A stretch of 35,310 bases of DNA, taken from DAOUMU01 sp034409055 (GTDB taxonomy: Bacteria; Chloroflexota; Anaerolineae; 4572-78; J111). The notes under the pieces are model-generated. The model was given only the letters and a program-made list of their open reading frames with translations. It was not told where the DNA came from and did no database searches. Numbering within the stretch: the stretch's first letter is position 1; each line of letters begins with the position of its first letter. The stretch is taken from contig DAOUMU010000057.1 of the NCBI GenBank assembly GCA_034409055.1, forward strand, positions 1-35,310. The letters are read 5' to 3'. The position numbers were made by a program, and so were the translations under genes. Of the stretch, positions 24,036-32,044 are shown piece after piece.

Positions 24036-24041
24036 AGGTGG

Positions 24042-24410
24042 ATGATGAAAGAGATAGCCCAATTCATCCAGACCAGGCACATTGACTCATTCCAAAAGCT
24101 ACGCGTCTTGATTTTCTTCCACAAACATGCTGAATCGAGTTGGACCAGCCCACAAATCGCTGAACGATTGTACTTGGGAGATGGGCCTTTACTAGAAGAG
24201 ATCATAGTCGATTTACAAGCGGCGGAATTGGTGGACTGTGTGGCCAATCGCTGCAAACTGAGCGATGAGGCGGGTGTTAGATTGCCTCTGCAACATTTAA
24301 TCAAAACGTGCGAGAACCCTCTGGCTCGCCAGGAGATTCTCGATAGCGTAAGAGGTCGGGTCTTCGTAATCCGTCGTTATCAAGAATTTGAAAGATCGTA
24401 TCGTCGCTGA
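24042..24410 (+). CDS. small winged-helix-like protein
   Basis: A 122-residue protein. The section SWTSPQIAERLYLGDGPLLEEIIVDLQAAELV followed by a CxxxxxxC wing-like turn resembles a winged helix-turn-helix, so DNA binding is plausible. I cannot name the family. It follows DUF1858 after 6 bases, and either ATG (24042 or 24045) may start it. Its last residues (Arg- and Tyr-rich) overlap, in another frame, a DUF59-like fragment, which hints at a past rearrangement. Confidence 0.55.
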   Translation: MMKEIAQFIQTRHIDSFQKLRVLIFFHKHAESSWTSPQIAERLYLGDGPLLEEIIVDLQAAELVDCVANRCKLSDEAGVRLPLQHLIKTCENPLARQEILDSVRGRVFVIRRYQEFERSYRR

Positions 24411-24522
24411 GGCCAAGCAGGCCATCCACACCCTGGACGGTGTTCAGCAGGTGGAGGTGAAACTGACCGAGATGAGTATCGAGGAGGCAGAAATAACACC
24501 CATAGCGCGGCGTTTCGACTGA
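24370..24522 (+). pseudogene. C-terminal remnant of a DUF59 (MIP18/Mrp-N-like) protein
   Basis: From 24370 to a TGA at 24520-24522 the frame reads LKDRIVAEAKQAIHTLDGV followed by QQVEVKLTEM, the end of the DUF59 fold (usual pattern: helix, LPGV, xxVxVxLT). The N-terminal half, with the PE and CP motifs, is missing, and no good start is visible. It overlaps the end of the preceding gene in another frame. Confidence 0.45.
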
Positions 24523-24614
24523 GAGTTTGATCCAATCGTCTTAATTAGCATCCAGTGTTTGGCCCAAACCTGGGGTTTTTGCCTCTAACAATATTTATAC
24601 AAGGAGCCGCCGAT

Positions 24615-24658
24615 GGCGCGGAGGGTGTGGGGGGTGTCCCTCCACTCTCCTCCGCGCC
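24615..24658 (+). repeat. GC-rich hairpin upstream of the ATPase gene
   Basis: GGCGCGGAGG (24615-24624) and CCTCCGCGCC (24649-24658) form a perfect 10-bp stem with a 24-base loop that can partly pair internally. No T-run follows. It may be an mRNA-stability or attenuation hairpin between the DUF59 remnant and the ATPase. Confidence 0.5.
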
Positions 24659-24668
24659 ACACGCATCG

Positions 24669-24689
24669 TATGAAAACTACATTTTCATA
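24669..24689 (+). promoter_or_regulatory. hairpin next to the ATPase ribosome binding site
   Basis: TATGAAAA (24669-24676) and TTTTCATA (24682-24689) form a perfect 8-bp stem. The AGGAG of the following gene begins on its last base, so the hairpin could influence initiation at the GTG start. Confidence 0.4.
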
Positions 24690-24700
24690 GGAGAAGCATC

Positions 24701-25609
24701 GTGACCGAAAAGAAAGTACTTACAGGTAAGAGAATCGGGATCTTTGGAAAAGGGGGCAGTGGCAAGAGCACCACTGTCGTGCTGTTGGCCCGGACGCTTA
24801 GAGATCGTGGCTACAAAGTCTGCGTGTTAGACGCTGACTCCACCAACGTGGGACTTCATCAGGCCCTGGGGCTTGACCAGGCACCGGTACCGCTCCTGGA
24901 TTACTTCGGGGGCATGGTATTCAGCGGTGGATTTGTCACCTGCCCTGTGGATGATCCAACGCCTTTGCCAGGGGCAGAGGTTTCCCTGGACCAGCTCGCT
25001 GCGAAACATTACAGCCGCAATGAAGATGGAATACTATTCCTGACGGCCGGTAAAATCGGCGACCAAGGGCCAGGGGCAGGGTGCGACGGCCCCGTGGCTA
25101 AGATCGCCAGGGACTTAAGAGTCTACCAGAATGGCGAATATCCGGTCACGTTGGTAGATTTCAAGGCGGGCTTCGAAGACTTGGCGCGGGGGGCCGTAAC
25201 CAGTTTAGACTGGGCCATCGTTGTCGTTGATCCGACCACAGCCGCGATTCAAATGGCGGCCCATATGAGAGACATGGTGGACCAGATCAAGGCTGGCGGA
25301 CTGCCGGCCACGAAACATTTAGAAACCCCTGAACTGGTCCAATGGGCCAATCGGATCTTCAGAGAAGCGACGGTCAAAGACGTGCTGGTGGTGCTAAACC
25401 GGGTCAGGGATGAAGAGATGGAAAGGTATGTGCGGAGGAAGCTGGCCGCGAAAGGGCTGGAACCGATAGGGATTATCCCCGAAGATCCTGTAATTGCTAT
25501 GTCCTGGCTGGAAGGAACGCGGTTGGAGATGACGAATATCAGGGAAGACGTTGAGAGAATTGTTAAAAATCTAGAAGCTGTTGCTGCAAGAAGTGTTATC
25601 GTTGTTTAA
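24701..25609 (+). CDS. CooC/MinD-like P-loop ATPase
   Basis: A 302-residue ATPase of the MinD/CooC/NifH group with a deviant Walker A (GKGGSGKST, 16-24), VCVLDADSTNVGLH, and the DFKAGFEDLARG segment that corresponds to CooC's DxEAGxEHxxRG. Relatives load metal into enzymes (nickel into CO dehydrogenase) or help build Fe-S or Mo clusters. It starts with GTG after AGGAG. The presence of a radical SAM protein and two NifX-like proteins directly downstream supports a maturation role. The target enzyme is not in the window. Confidence 0.82.
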   Translation: MTEKKVLTGKRIGIFGKGGSGKSTTVVLLARTLRDRGYKVCVLDADSTNVGLHQALGLDQAPVPLLDYFGGMVFSGGFVTCPVDDPTPLPGAEVSLDQLAAKHYSRNEDGILFLTAGKIGDQGPGAGCDGPVAKIARDLRVYQNGEYPVTLVDFKAGFEDLARGAVTSLDWAIVVVDPTTAAIQMAAHMRDMVDQIKAGGLPATKHLETPELVQWANRIFREATVKDVLVVLNRVRDEEMERYVRRKLAAKGLEPIGIIPEDPVIAMSWLEGTRLEMTNIREDVERIVKNLEAVAARSVIVV

Positions 25610-25694
25610 TCACGTGGGCCAAAATGGAATCACGACAGACCCTGCTGTACGAAAAACTGAGCGAGAACAATGGATCAGGGAGATAGCCCAAGAA

Positions 25695-26663
25695 ATGGCG
25701 CGAAATATGGAGCAGAAGCTCGCTTTCGGGCCGGTGCCATCCCGGCGTTTAGGTCGGAGCCTGGGGATCAACAACATTCCGCCCAAGGTGTGTACCTACG
25801 CCTGTGTGTACTGCCAGTTGGGACGCACCCTCAAGATGCAGGTGGAGCGTCAGGCGTTTTATGAGCCTGGGGAAATCTTGAAGGCCGTCCAGCAGAAGGT
25901 TAATAGCGTGCAGGCGGCCGGAGAAACTATCGACTACCTGACCTTTGTGCCTGATGGGGAACCCACGCTGGATCTCAACCTTGGCCGCGAGATCGAGTTG
26001 TTGCGGTCTTTGGGTATCCCCATCGCCGTCATCACCAACGCTTCCCTCATCTGGCGCGTGGACGTGCGAGTAGCACTGAGACAAGCGGATTGGGTCTCTC
26101 TCAAGGTGGATGCTGTGACAGAAGAGGTCTGGCGACGAATCGACCGGCCCCACGGCACCTTGCGGCTGGCCGCGATTCTCGATGGGGTACTTGAGTTTGG
26201 GACAGCCTTCGACGGTAAACTGGCCACGGAGACGATGCTGGTTGAGGGACTCAATGACGGCCCGGCCCTGATCAAGGAGGTGGCCGACTTTGTGGCCCGA
26301 CTGCAACCGGACACGGCCTATCTGGCCATCCCCACGCGACCGCCGGCAGAAGGCTGGGGCCGGCCGCCGGGTGAAGACATCGTCAACCGGGCCTACCAAA
26401 TCTTCAGCGATAGGGTGGGACAGGTGGAGTACCTGATCGGCTATGAGGGTAACGCTTTCACGTTTACAGGCAACGTCACAGAAGACCTGTTGAGTATTAC
26501 CGCCGTGCATCCTATGCGGGAGGAGGCCGTGAGCGAGTTTCTGGCGCGGGCCGGAGCCGATTGGTTGGTGGTTCACCATCTGATCGCGCAGGATCAGCTT
26601 GTCGAGACAGAATACCAGGGAGGCAAATTCTACCTGAGGAAGCTCCACGGCAGGCACAGGTAA
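25695..26663 (+). CDS. radical SAM protein (TYW1-like/COG0731 group)
   Basis: A 322-residue radical SAM protein with the family opening FGPVPSRRLGRSLGINNIPP followed by the cluster motif C33-x3-C37-x2-C40 (VCTYACVYCQ), then FVPDGEPTLD, VITNASLI, LKVDAV and a C-terminal winged-helix-like tail. Members are found beside MinD-type ATPases and NifX-like proteins and are poorly characterised. The start is uncertain: 25695 (ATG) gives the usual length, while a GTG at 25614, nearly abutting the ATPase stop, is possible. Confidence 0.85.
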   Translation: MARNMEQKLAFGPVPSRRLGRSLGINNIPPKVCTYACVYCQLGRTLKMQVERQAFYEPGEILKAVQQKVNSVQAAGETIDYLTFVPDGEPTLDLNLGREIELLRSLGIPIAVITNASLIWRVDVRVALRQADWVSLKVDAVTEEVWRRIDRPHGTLRLAAILDGVLEFGTAFDGKLATETMLVEGLNDGPALIKEVADFVARLQPDTAYLAIPTRPPAEGWGRPPGEDIVNRAYQIFSDRVGQVEYLIGYEGNAFTFTGNVTEDLLSITAVHPMREEAVSEFLARAGADWLVVHHLIAQDQLVETEYQGGKFYLRKLHGRHR

Positions 26664-26685
26664 AGTGAAGATAAAGGAGCGAATA

Positions 26686-27057
26686 ATGAAAGTACTTGTC
26701 GCCGCCAACGGCTCAACACTTGATAGTGCAGTGGCCAAACGGTTTGGCCATGCGCCCTATTACCTTTATGTAGATTCAGAAACTGGACAAGCGCAAGCCA
26801 TTAACAATACGGATCATCACGATGAAACCCATGCGATCATCCCCCAAATGGTCGGGCAAGGAGTTGAGGTTTTTGTTACCGGTAACATCGGCCCCCATGC
26901 CTTTAAGTTGATCCGGTCGCTCAATCGCCAGGTTGCTCTGGCCCGGCGTATGTCGGCCAGCGAGGCCCTGGATAAGTTACAAAGGGGCGAACTGGAAATT
27001 CTCAGCGCACCCACCCTTAAACGCAGTGTGCATAATCATACCCACCACTCATCTTAA
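26686..27057 (+). CDS. NifX/NafY-like cofactor-binding protein 1 (PF02579 type)
   Basis: A 123-residue protein of the dinitrogenase iron-molybdenum cofactor family (VAANGSTLDSAVAKRFGHAPYYLYVD, then VEVFVTGNIGPHAFKLI). The His-rich tail (HNHTHHSS) could hold metal. Start 26686 is chosen for its AAAGGAG site; an in-frame GTG 21 bases upstream lacks one. In many anaerobes such proteins bind Mo-Cu-S, Fe-S or other clusters, not nitrogenase cofactor; no nif structural genes are present here. It is co-transcribed with the second copy. Confidence 0.88.
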   Translation: MKVLVAANGSTLDSAVAKRFGHAPYYLYVDSETGQAQAINNTDHHDETHAIIPQMVGQGVEVFVTGNIGPHAFKLIRSLNRQVALARRMSASEALDKLQRGELEILSAPTLKRSVHNHTHHSS

Positions 27058-27079
27058 ATTACACAAGGAGAACAGAACT

Positions 27080-27460
27080 ATGAATATCCGTATCGCCATT
27101 TCAAGTATGGATAATAATGGATTGGGCAGCGCAGTCAGTGGACACTTCGGTCGCTGTGCCTACTTTACCATCGTTGGGATCGAGGACAACGTGATTAAAT
27201 CGGTGAGAGCCATTGACAACCCTTATGCTCATAACCACACCCCGGGCCAAATACCGGAATTCATCAATGGGCAGGGAGCCAGCGTCATGCTGACTGGCGG
27301 TATGGGACGCCGGGCTGTTAGTTTTTTTGAGCAATACGGCATCGAAGTGGCCACAGGAGCAACAGGCACCGTGCAACAAGCCGTCCAGGATTACCTGGCG
27401 GGTAAGCTCCGGGGAGCCAACCCGTGCGCCGAGAGCCAGCACCATCACAGACACGGATAA
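27080..27460 (+). CDS. NifX/NafY-like cofactor-binding protein 2 (PF02579 type)
   Basis: A 126-residue paralogue of the preceding protein: IRIAISSMDNNGLGSAVSGHFG, RCAYFTIV, GASVMLTGGMGRRAVSFF, then a tail ending CAESQHHHRHG that looks like a metal-binding segment. CAAGGAGAA lies before the ATG at 27080. The two paralogues may form a pair holding a shared cluster. It closes the metal-cofactor island. Confidence 0.88.
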   Translation: MNIRIAISSMDNNGLGSAVSGHFGRCAYFTIVGIEDNVIKSVRAIDNPYAHNHTPGQIPEFINGQGASVMLTGGMGRRAVSFFEQYGIEVATGATGTVQQAVQDYLAGKLRGANPCAESQHHHRHG

Positions 27461-27495
27461 CACCTTCTAGACACTCAACATATTAGGAGCGGTTT

Positions 27496-28008
27496 ATGAC
27501 CAATCTCTTAGAAATCAAAGAGGGTTTAAGATCTAATTTGAATACATCAATGCCTGTTACCGAAACCACTTTCCGCGTGCGCTACGTCGAAACCGACCAG
27601 ATGGGGATTGTCCACCATGCTTCTTACGTGGTCTGGCTAGAAGAAGGGCGCAGTCATTATGTACGAGCCCAGGGCAGCTCCTATACTCAATTCGAGCAAA
27701 AGGGCGTATCACTGGCCGTGTCTGAACTGCACGTCCGTTACGAGCAGGCGGTTCGCTACGATCAACAGATCACCGTTCGTTGCTGGGTCGAGGCGGTTAA
27801 AAGCCGGCAGATCACCTTTGGCTACGAGGTGGTCGAGGCCGGTTCCGGAACCGTTTTTGCCACCGCCCGCTCCAAGCATATCTGTGTTGATCGTCAGGGG
27901 AGGGTCACTAAAATACCGGACAAGTGGCGACAGTTGTGGCAGGGGACTACCCGACCAACCCAGAAGCGACCAGAATCGGAGTGGGAACCTGGCTTCTGTA
28001 AGGCTTAG
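27496..28008 (+). CDS. YbgC/4-hydroxybenzoyl-CoA-thioesterase-like acyl-CoA thioesterase
   Basis: A 170-residue hotdog-fold thioesterase. The segment RYVETDQMGIVHHASYVVWLEEGR carries the catalytic Asp of the YbgC/4HBT family, followed by LHVRYEQAVRYDQQI. It hydrolyses acyl-CoA thioesters; the substrate is not defined. An N-terminal extension of about 20 residues precedes the domain, and a second in-frame ATG at 27550 is a possible start, but AGGAGC favours 27496. It is not obviously linked to its neighbours, and a MITE begins 29 bases after its stop. Confidence 0.9.
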   Translation: MTNLLEIKEGLRSNLNTSMPVTETTFRVRYVETDQMGIVHHASYVVWLEEGRSHYVRAQGSSYTQFEQKGVSLAVSELHVRYEQAVRYDQQITVRCWVEAVKSRQITFGYEVVEAGSGTVFATARSKHICVDRQGRVTKIPDKWRQLWQGTTRPTQKRPESEWEPGFCKA

Positions 28009-28037
28009 GTGAGGTACTGGTTTGTGCTTTGTATCTA

Positions 28038-28250
28038 CATCAAACCAGAATTTGGCTTGCCAGCGGGGTAAAAAGTAACTTCCGCTTGATGTCGCTGGCC
28101 AACTCGTGAACCCACAGGGCAAGTGACGTAAAACGTGAAGCGTAATGACTTATCTATGGCTCACTTTTACGTTTTACGTTTTACGTGGTTGGATACTTAT
28201 GGGGTTGTCTTACCGGAAGTTACTTTTTCATTGTCAATTCTGGTTCTATG
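28038..28250 (+). mobile_element. MITE family A, copy 2 (213 bp)
   Basis: Same element as at 5584-5804 in the same orientation: CATCAAACCAG at the left end, CTGGTTCTATG at the right end, three TTTTACG-type units in the centre. The 5-bp target duplication ATCTA (28033-28037 and 28251-28255) is perfect. The right duplication contains the stop codon of the minus-strand methyltransferase. Confidence 0.92.
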
Positions 28251-28252
28251 AT

Positions 28253-28972
28253 CTACTGAGCATACCGGGGTGACGTTGCCAAATTGAGGGTTTTTGTCAA
28301 GGTGATACGTAGCCAAATTGGCAATCCACCCAGGGTGATTTCCTCTATCGTGAAACTGTTGGCAAAGTTGGTGCGTTTGATGATGCCGGTAATTTCGTCG
28401 ATTCGATAGGTCATCCTCAACTGTCTCTTCAGAAAAAGAGGCGCGATCAACCTTCGAAACAGGTTTTCCGAGCGGAGATTCGCTCGCAGAGCTTCCTGAA
28501 ATTCATTGGGGTTGACATCCTGGTGTGTTTCGAAGAGATAGGCCGAGCGACCTGTCTTCAGCAGGCGAAAGATTTCTTCGAGGCATTGCTCCGGGTGGTC
28601 CCAGAGGTAAAAGCTGCCGGTGCAGGTGACCAGATCGAAGAAATTGCTCTCATAATCAGTCTGCCGAATGTTGCCAAGACGCAAGTCAACCCCGATTCCG
28701 GCCAGGTTTTTCGTAGCTACTTTGACCATCGAGGCGGCGATGTCAAGCCCAAATAAGTCAAGGTCCGGGTTCAAGCGATGAATCTCAAGGAGCAATCTGC
28801 CTGGCCCGGTACCGATATCCAATAGCCGACCTCTGTCAAGGCTGTCCACCAGATCCTGGGCGATTTCCTTGAATTGACCCTGCATGGCTTTCGTCCGGGT
28901 CAACCTATCATACAACCTTGCCCCGAAGCCAGGTAGGTTAATGAAGCTAGCTTCACCCCTCCTATTTGTCAC
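28253..28972 (-). CDS. class I SAM-dependent methyltransferase
   Basis: A 239-residue methyltransferase with motif I (LLDIGTGPGRLLLEI), an acidic residue ending strand 2 (LFGLDIAASM), motif around LGNIRQTDYESNFFDLVTC and the YLWDHPEQCLEEIFRLLK segment of the UbiE/Methyltransf_11 group. The substrate is unknown. The start lies 1 base after the stop of the deazaflavin-dependent reductase gene, so the two are co-translated. Its stop codon falls inside the target duplication of MITE copy 2. Confidence 0.9.
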   Translation of the reverse strand: MTNRRGEASFINLPGFGARLYDRLTRTKAMQGQFKEIAQDLVDSLDRGRLLDIGTGPGRLLLEIHRLNPDLDLFGLDIAASMVKVATKNLAGIGVDLRLGNIRQTDYESNFFDLVTCTGSFYLWDHPEQCLEEIFRLLKTGRSAYLFETHQDVNPNEFQEALRANLRSENLFRRLIAPLFLKRQLRMTYRIDEITGIIKRTNFANSFTIEEITLGGLPIWLRITLTKTLNLATSPRYAQ

Positions 28973-28973
28973 A

Positions 28974-29450
28974 TCACTTTACCTTGTCAGGTCGAATTGC
29001 CACCAGAGCGAGTTTTGTAGCGAGTTGTTCCAAGTGAACGCGATTGGGTTTGGGAGGCAATCCGTGAAACAAAAGCATAATGCCTATCATCCGTGGGTGG
29101 CGTTGCCGCCGTAATGCCAAGAAGTCTGCAATGCGCTTGGGGTCAGTGATAGGTTCGGCCAGACCGTGAAAACGATTTCTCTTCACCTGTACCTCGACGT
29201 GTGGGTTGGCCACGATATTGCGGAACCAATCGGCTTTTTGTCCGCGGGCTGCGGCCACATAGATGATACCGTCAATTTCCTCGTACTGAAGGGGGGTGGT
29301 GCGGAGGAGGCCAGACTTGCGACCGGTTGTGGTTAAAAGGAGGACCAGGTGTCCCACGTTAGTTCTGGACATGTACAAGGATGATACACGCCGGTTGACA
29401 ATCTTCATAAAACGCCAGAAGAAACCGGACAGGCGACTAAAGCCACTCAT
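28974..29450 (-). CDS. deazaflavin (F420)-dependent nitroreductase-family protein
   Basis: A 158-residue protein of the DUF385/Ddn split-barrel family: LLTTTGRKSGLLRTTPLQYEEIDGIIYVAAARGQKADWFRNIVANPHVEVQV. Members reduce or protect substrates using F420 or bind related flavins, usually at the membrane or in the cytosol. The ATG at 29450 has AGGAGGGG directly upstream; a longer reading from 29492 lacks a site. It is coupled with the methyltransferase. Confidence 0.87.
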   Translation of the reverse strand: MSGFSRLSGFFWRFMKIVNRRVSSLYMSRTNVGHLVLLLTTTGRKSGLLRTTPLQYEEIDGIIYVAAARGQKADWFRNIVANPHVEVQVKRNRFHGLAEPITDPKRIADFLALRRQRHPRMIGIMLLFHGLPPKPNRVHLEQLATKLALVAIRPDKVK

Positions 29451-29487
29451 TTTGTCCCCTCCTATGCATACTTGCCCGACGGGGAGA

Positions 29488-29506
29488 GGCAATTTGGCAA
29501 ATTGCC
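29488..29506. repeat. GGCAATTT palindrome
   Basis: GGCAATTT, GGC, AAATTGCC is an 8-bp perfect stem with a 3-base loop. It resembles the larger inverted repeat at 20410-20467. Confidence 0.6.
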
Positions 29507-29540
29507 CTACAACCGCTAAGAAACACGCCTGCGTTACCCA

Positions 29541-29563
29541 GTGGAATCGAGGCTTCAGCCGGT
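29541..29563. repeat. GGAGTCGAGG-family repeat, single arm
   Basis: GTGGAATCGAGGCTTCAGCC followed by GGT matches the repeat at 23611-23633 with one change. A weak inverted partner (GATTCTCGCCGACTAAATTC) follows at 29575-29594. Confidence 0.6.
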
Positions 29564-29607
29564 CAAGGCATTAGGATTCTCGCCGACTAAATTCAACCAC
29601 CGGCTCA

Positions 29608-29805
29608 TCACGACGCCGGCTCGTAAGCCTTTCGCCCGTACACTTTTTCGTATGCTTTGCAGTACGGGCACAGGCTGCCTTCAATGGTCTTGACAAACCA
29701 GAAGGCCGGCCCCTTTTGCATTTTCCGGGCGTTATTACATACGGGACATTCCATGCAGACCTGGGCCATCTCCCGATCTCTGGCCGTAACAGTTTGTTGT
29801 TGCAT
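29608..29805 (-). CDS. small zinc-ribbon-like protein
   Basis: A 65-residue protein with CMECPVC and CPYC motifs spaced about 30 residues apart, typical of a zinc ribbon or rubredoxin-like knuckle. The start at 29805 has AGAGGTC just upstream; longer readings to 29979 have no site. It lies alone between the repeats and the large permease gene. Function unknown. Confidence 0.6.
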   Translation of the reverse strand: MQQQTVTARDREMAQVCMECPVCNNARKMQKGPAFWFVKTIEGSLCPYCKAYEKVYGRKAYEPAS

Positions 29806-29988
29806 AAAATTGACCTCTTTCTGGGGGAGTTCCGAAATCTTAATCATCATCCCAAAGACCAGAACGTGTGATCTTTTAAATCTATACGATTTCCATTGCC
29901 AAAAGTTTCGTCTGAAAGTTGATTTCAATGGACAAATCCAACCCATTTGAAATACGCCCAATTGATTATTTTGAGCCATAAAAAGGCC

Positions 29989-31827
29989 TCACTTACTTAA
30001 ATAAAACGGCACATTAGTAATCAGACGGAAACGACCGTGCCAGTCACGGCGATTATACAACAAGGCCAGCTTAAGCGCCCAGGCGGTCTCGTTGTGCAGC
30101 AGGTGGTGCCACCAGCGGGCCGGTACAAACTCCGGCACCAACACCGTTACGTAGTCGCCTTCCTCCTGCACAAATTGATCGATAAACTCTAATAGGGGCC
30201 CGATCACTGAGCGGTAGGGGGAGGGAAGCACTTCTAAAGATACATCGGGCAATACCTGTTGCCAATGGGCGCAAAGTTCTTTGGTTGCTTCAGGGTCTAC
30301 CTCAACGGTGACGGTGTGCAGTTGGTTGCTCAGAGTTTGTCCATAGTAGACCGCTTTGATTACTCCCCGGTGTAAGTCTGCTACCGGCACAATAACCGTG
30401 TGGCGACGTATGGGAGTGGGCCAACGTTCAGATAGGGAAAGTTGTTGGGCGACTTTCTCATAGTGGCGGTGAATGGTGCGAAACCCCATCACCAGGGTGG
30501 GGATAAGCAGGAGGATCACCCATGCGCCATGGGTAAACTTGGTCGCTGCCACCACGACCAGCACTACCGCTGTAGCGATAGCGCCCAAGCCATTGATCAG
30601 GGCCGAATGTCGCCAGCCAGGGGTGCGGAGTTTGAGCCAGTGGCGTACCATCCCGCCCTGATTCAGGGTAAACGAAATAAACACGCCCACCGCATAGAGC
30701 GGAATCAGGGCGTGGGTGCGAGCGCCAAAAATGATGACCAACAATGACGCCACGAATCCTAGCACAAGGATACCGTTGGCGTACACCAACCGATCGCCCA
30801 GGTTGGCCAGTTGGCGAGGCAAAAAGCGGTCGCGAGCCATCCACATAGCCAGACGGGGAAAGTCGGAGTAGCTCGTGTTGGCGGCCAGCAGCAGGATGAG
30901 AGCTGTAGCTGCTTGTACGGCGTAGTAAAGTGGGTTAAGACCAAAAATTGTTCGGGCTATCTGGGAGACCACCGTTTCATTCTCATTGGGTGTTACCCCC
31001 ACCTGATGCGCCAAAAGAGTGATACCCAGAAACATACTAATTAAAATACCGGCCATCCAAAGCAGGGTTTTGCCAGCATTGTCCGCTTCAGGTGATTTGA
31101 ACACCGTTACGCCATTGCTGATGGCTTCCACCCCGGTCATCGCTGTACAGCCGGAGGCAAAGGCACGCAAGATAAGAAACAGGGTTAGATTTTGGGTGAT
31201 GGTGATCTCAGTGGGGTTGGGTGGGCCGAGGACGGCTACCTCTCCTAGCAGCCAACGTCCCAGTCCTACCAAAATGAGTAAATACATAGTTCCCACAAAA
31301 AAGTAGGTTGGAATGGCAAAGACTCGACCCGACTCGCGCAAACCACGCAGATTAACCAGAGTAATTACTGTAATGGCTACCAGGGCTATTTCCACCCGCA
31401 GGGGGTCCAGCACGGGAAAGGCCGAGGTAATGGCTGCCACTCCCGCCGAGATGCTGACGGCTACGGTCAGAATGTAGTCAGTCAGCAGTGCCGCCCCAGC
31501 GACCAGACTGGGCAACGTGCCCAGATTTTCCTTGGCAACGGTGTAAGCCCCCCCGCCGGTCGGGTAAGCATGGACGGTTTGATAGTAGGACATCGCCACA
31601 ATCAGCAGCAATGTCCCAATGGCCAGAGCAACCGGCCAGGTTAAGCCCAACGCGCCACTTCCGGCCAGAATCAGTACCAGCAAAATCTCCTCCGTGGCAT
31701 AAGCCACCGACGATAACGCGTCGGATGACAGGACGGCCAACGCCTGTACTTTGCTCAGTCGTTCGTGGATCATCCGGGCACTGGGTAACGGCAGACCAAT
31801 CAGGGCCCGCCTTAAACCACTTGTCAT
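29989..31827 (-). CDS. APC-superfamily permease, KimA (K+ uptake)-like
   Basis: A 612-residue transporter with about 12 membrane segments and a 150-residue cytoplasmic C-terminal domain. The opening HERLSKVQALAVLSSDALSSVAYATEEIL matches the start of KimA-type proton-coupled potassium importers, as do YPTGGGAYTVAKENLG and the overall length (KimA is about 607). A soluble tail with HTVIVPVADLHRGVIKAVYYG resembles the KimA C-terminal domain. General amino-acid permeases of the APC group are the alternative. GGAGGCG precedes the ATG. The start is only 26 bases from a MITE. Confidence 0.78.
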   Translation of the reverse strand: MTSGLRRALIGLPLPSARMIHERLSKVQALAVLSSDALSSVAYATEEILLVLILAGSGALGLTWPVALAIGTLLLIVAMSYYQTVHAYPTGGGAYTVAKENLGTLPSLVAGAALLTDYILTVAVSISAGVAAITSAFPVLDPLRVEIALVAITVITLVNLRGLRESGRVFAIPTYFFVGTMYLLILVGLGRWLLGEVAVLGPPNPTEITITQNLTLFLILRAFASGCTAMTGVEAISNGVTVFKSPEADNAGKTLLWMAGILISMFLGITLLAHQVGVTPNENETVVSQIARTIFGLNPLYYAVQAATALILLLAANTSYSDFPRLAMWMARDRFLPRQLANLGDRLVYANGILVLGFVASLLVIIFGARTHALIPLYAVGVFISFTLNQGGMVRHWLKLRTPGWRHSALINGLGAIATAVVLVVVAATKFTHGAWVILLLIPTLVMGFRTIHRHYEKVAQQLSLSERWPTPIRRHTVIVPVADLHRGVIKAVYYGQTLSNQLHTVTVEVDPEATKELCAHWQQVLPDVSLEVLPSPYRSVIGPLLEFIDQFVQEEGDYVTVLVPEFVPARWWHHLLHNETAWALKLALLYNRRDWHGRFRLITNVPFYLSK

Positions 31828-31853
31828 TCGTTACGCCTCCACATTAATGGATA

Positions 31854-32044
31854 CATAGAACCAGAATTGACAATGAAAAAGTAACTTCCGGTAAGGCAAC
31901 CTCATAAAACACCCAACCACGTAAAACGTAAAAATGAACTGTAGATAAGTCATTACGCTTCACGTTTTACGTTTTACGAGTTGGCTAGCGACATCAAGCG
32001 GAAGTTACTTTTACCCCGTTGGCAAGCCAAATTCTGGTTTGATG
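31854..32044 (-). mobile_element. MITE family A, copy 3 (191 bp, inverted)
   Basis: The same element in reverse orientation: CATAGAACCAGAATT at the left, CTGGTTTGATG at the right, with GGATA duplicated at 31849-31853 and 32045-32049. It has only two to three TTTTACG-type units and lacks a segment of about 20 bases (the part with CCCACAGGGC) present in the other copies, which explains its shorter length. It occupies the promoter region of the permease gene. Confidence 0.92.

Noticed and set aside
25749..26738. Long minus-strand reading frame (329 codons) opposite the radical SAM gene
   Set aside because: The plus strand has clear radical SAM motifs there. The opposite frame has low-complexity, non-family sequence and no ribosome binding site.
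26686..27460. NifX-like genes as evidence of nitrogen fixation
   Set aside because: No nifHDK, nifB or nifEN is in the window. The family is widespread in non-fixing anaerobes.
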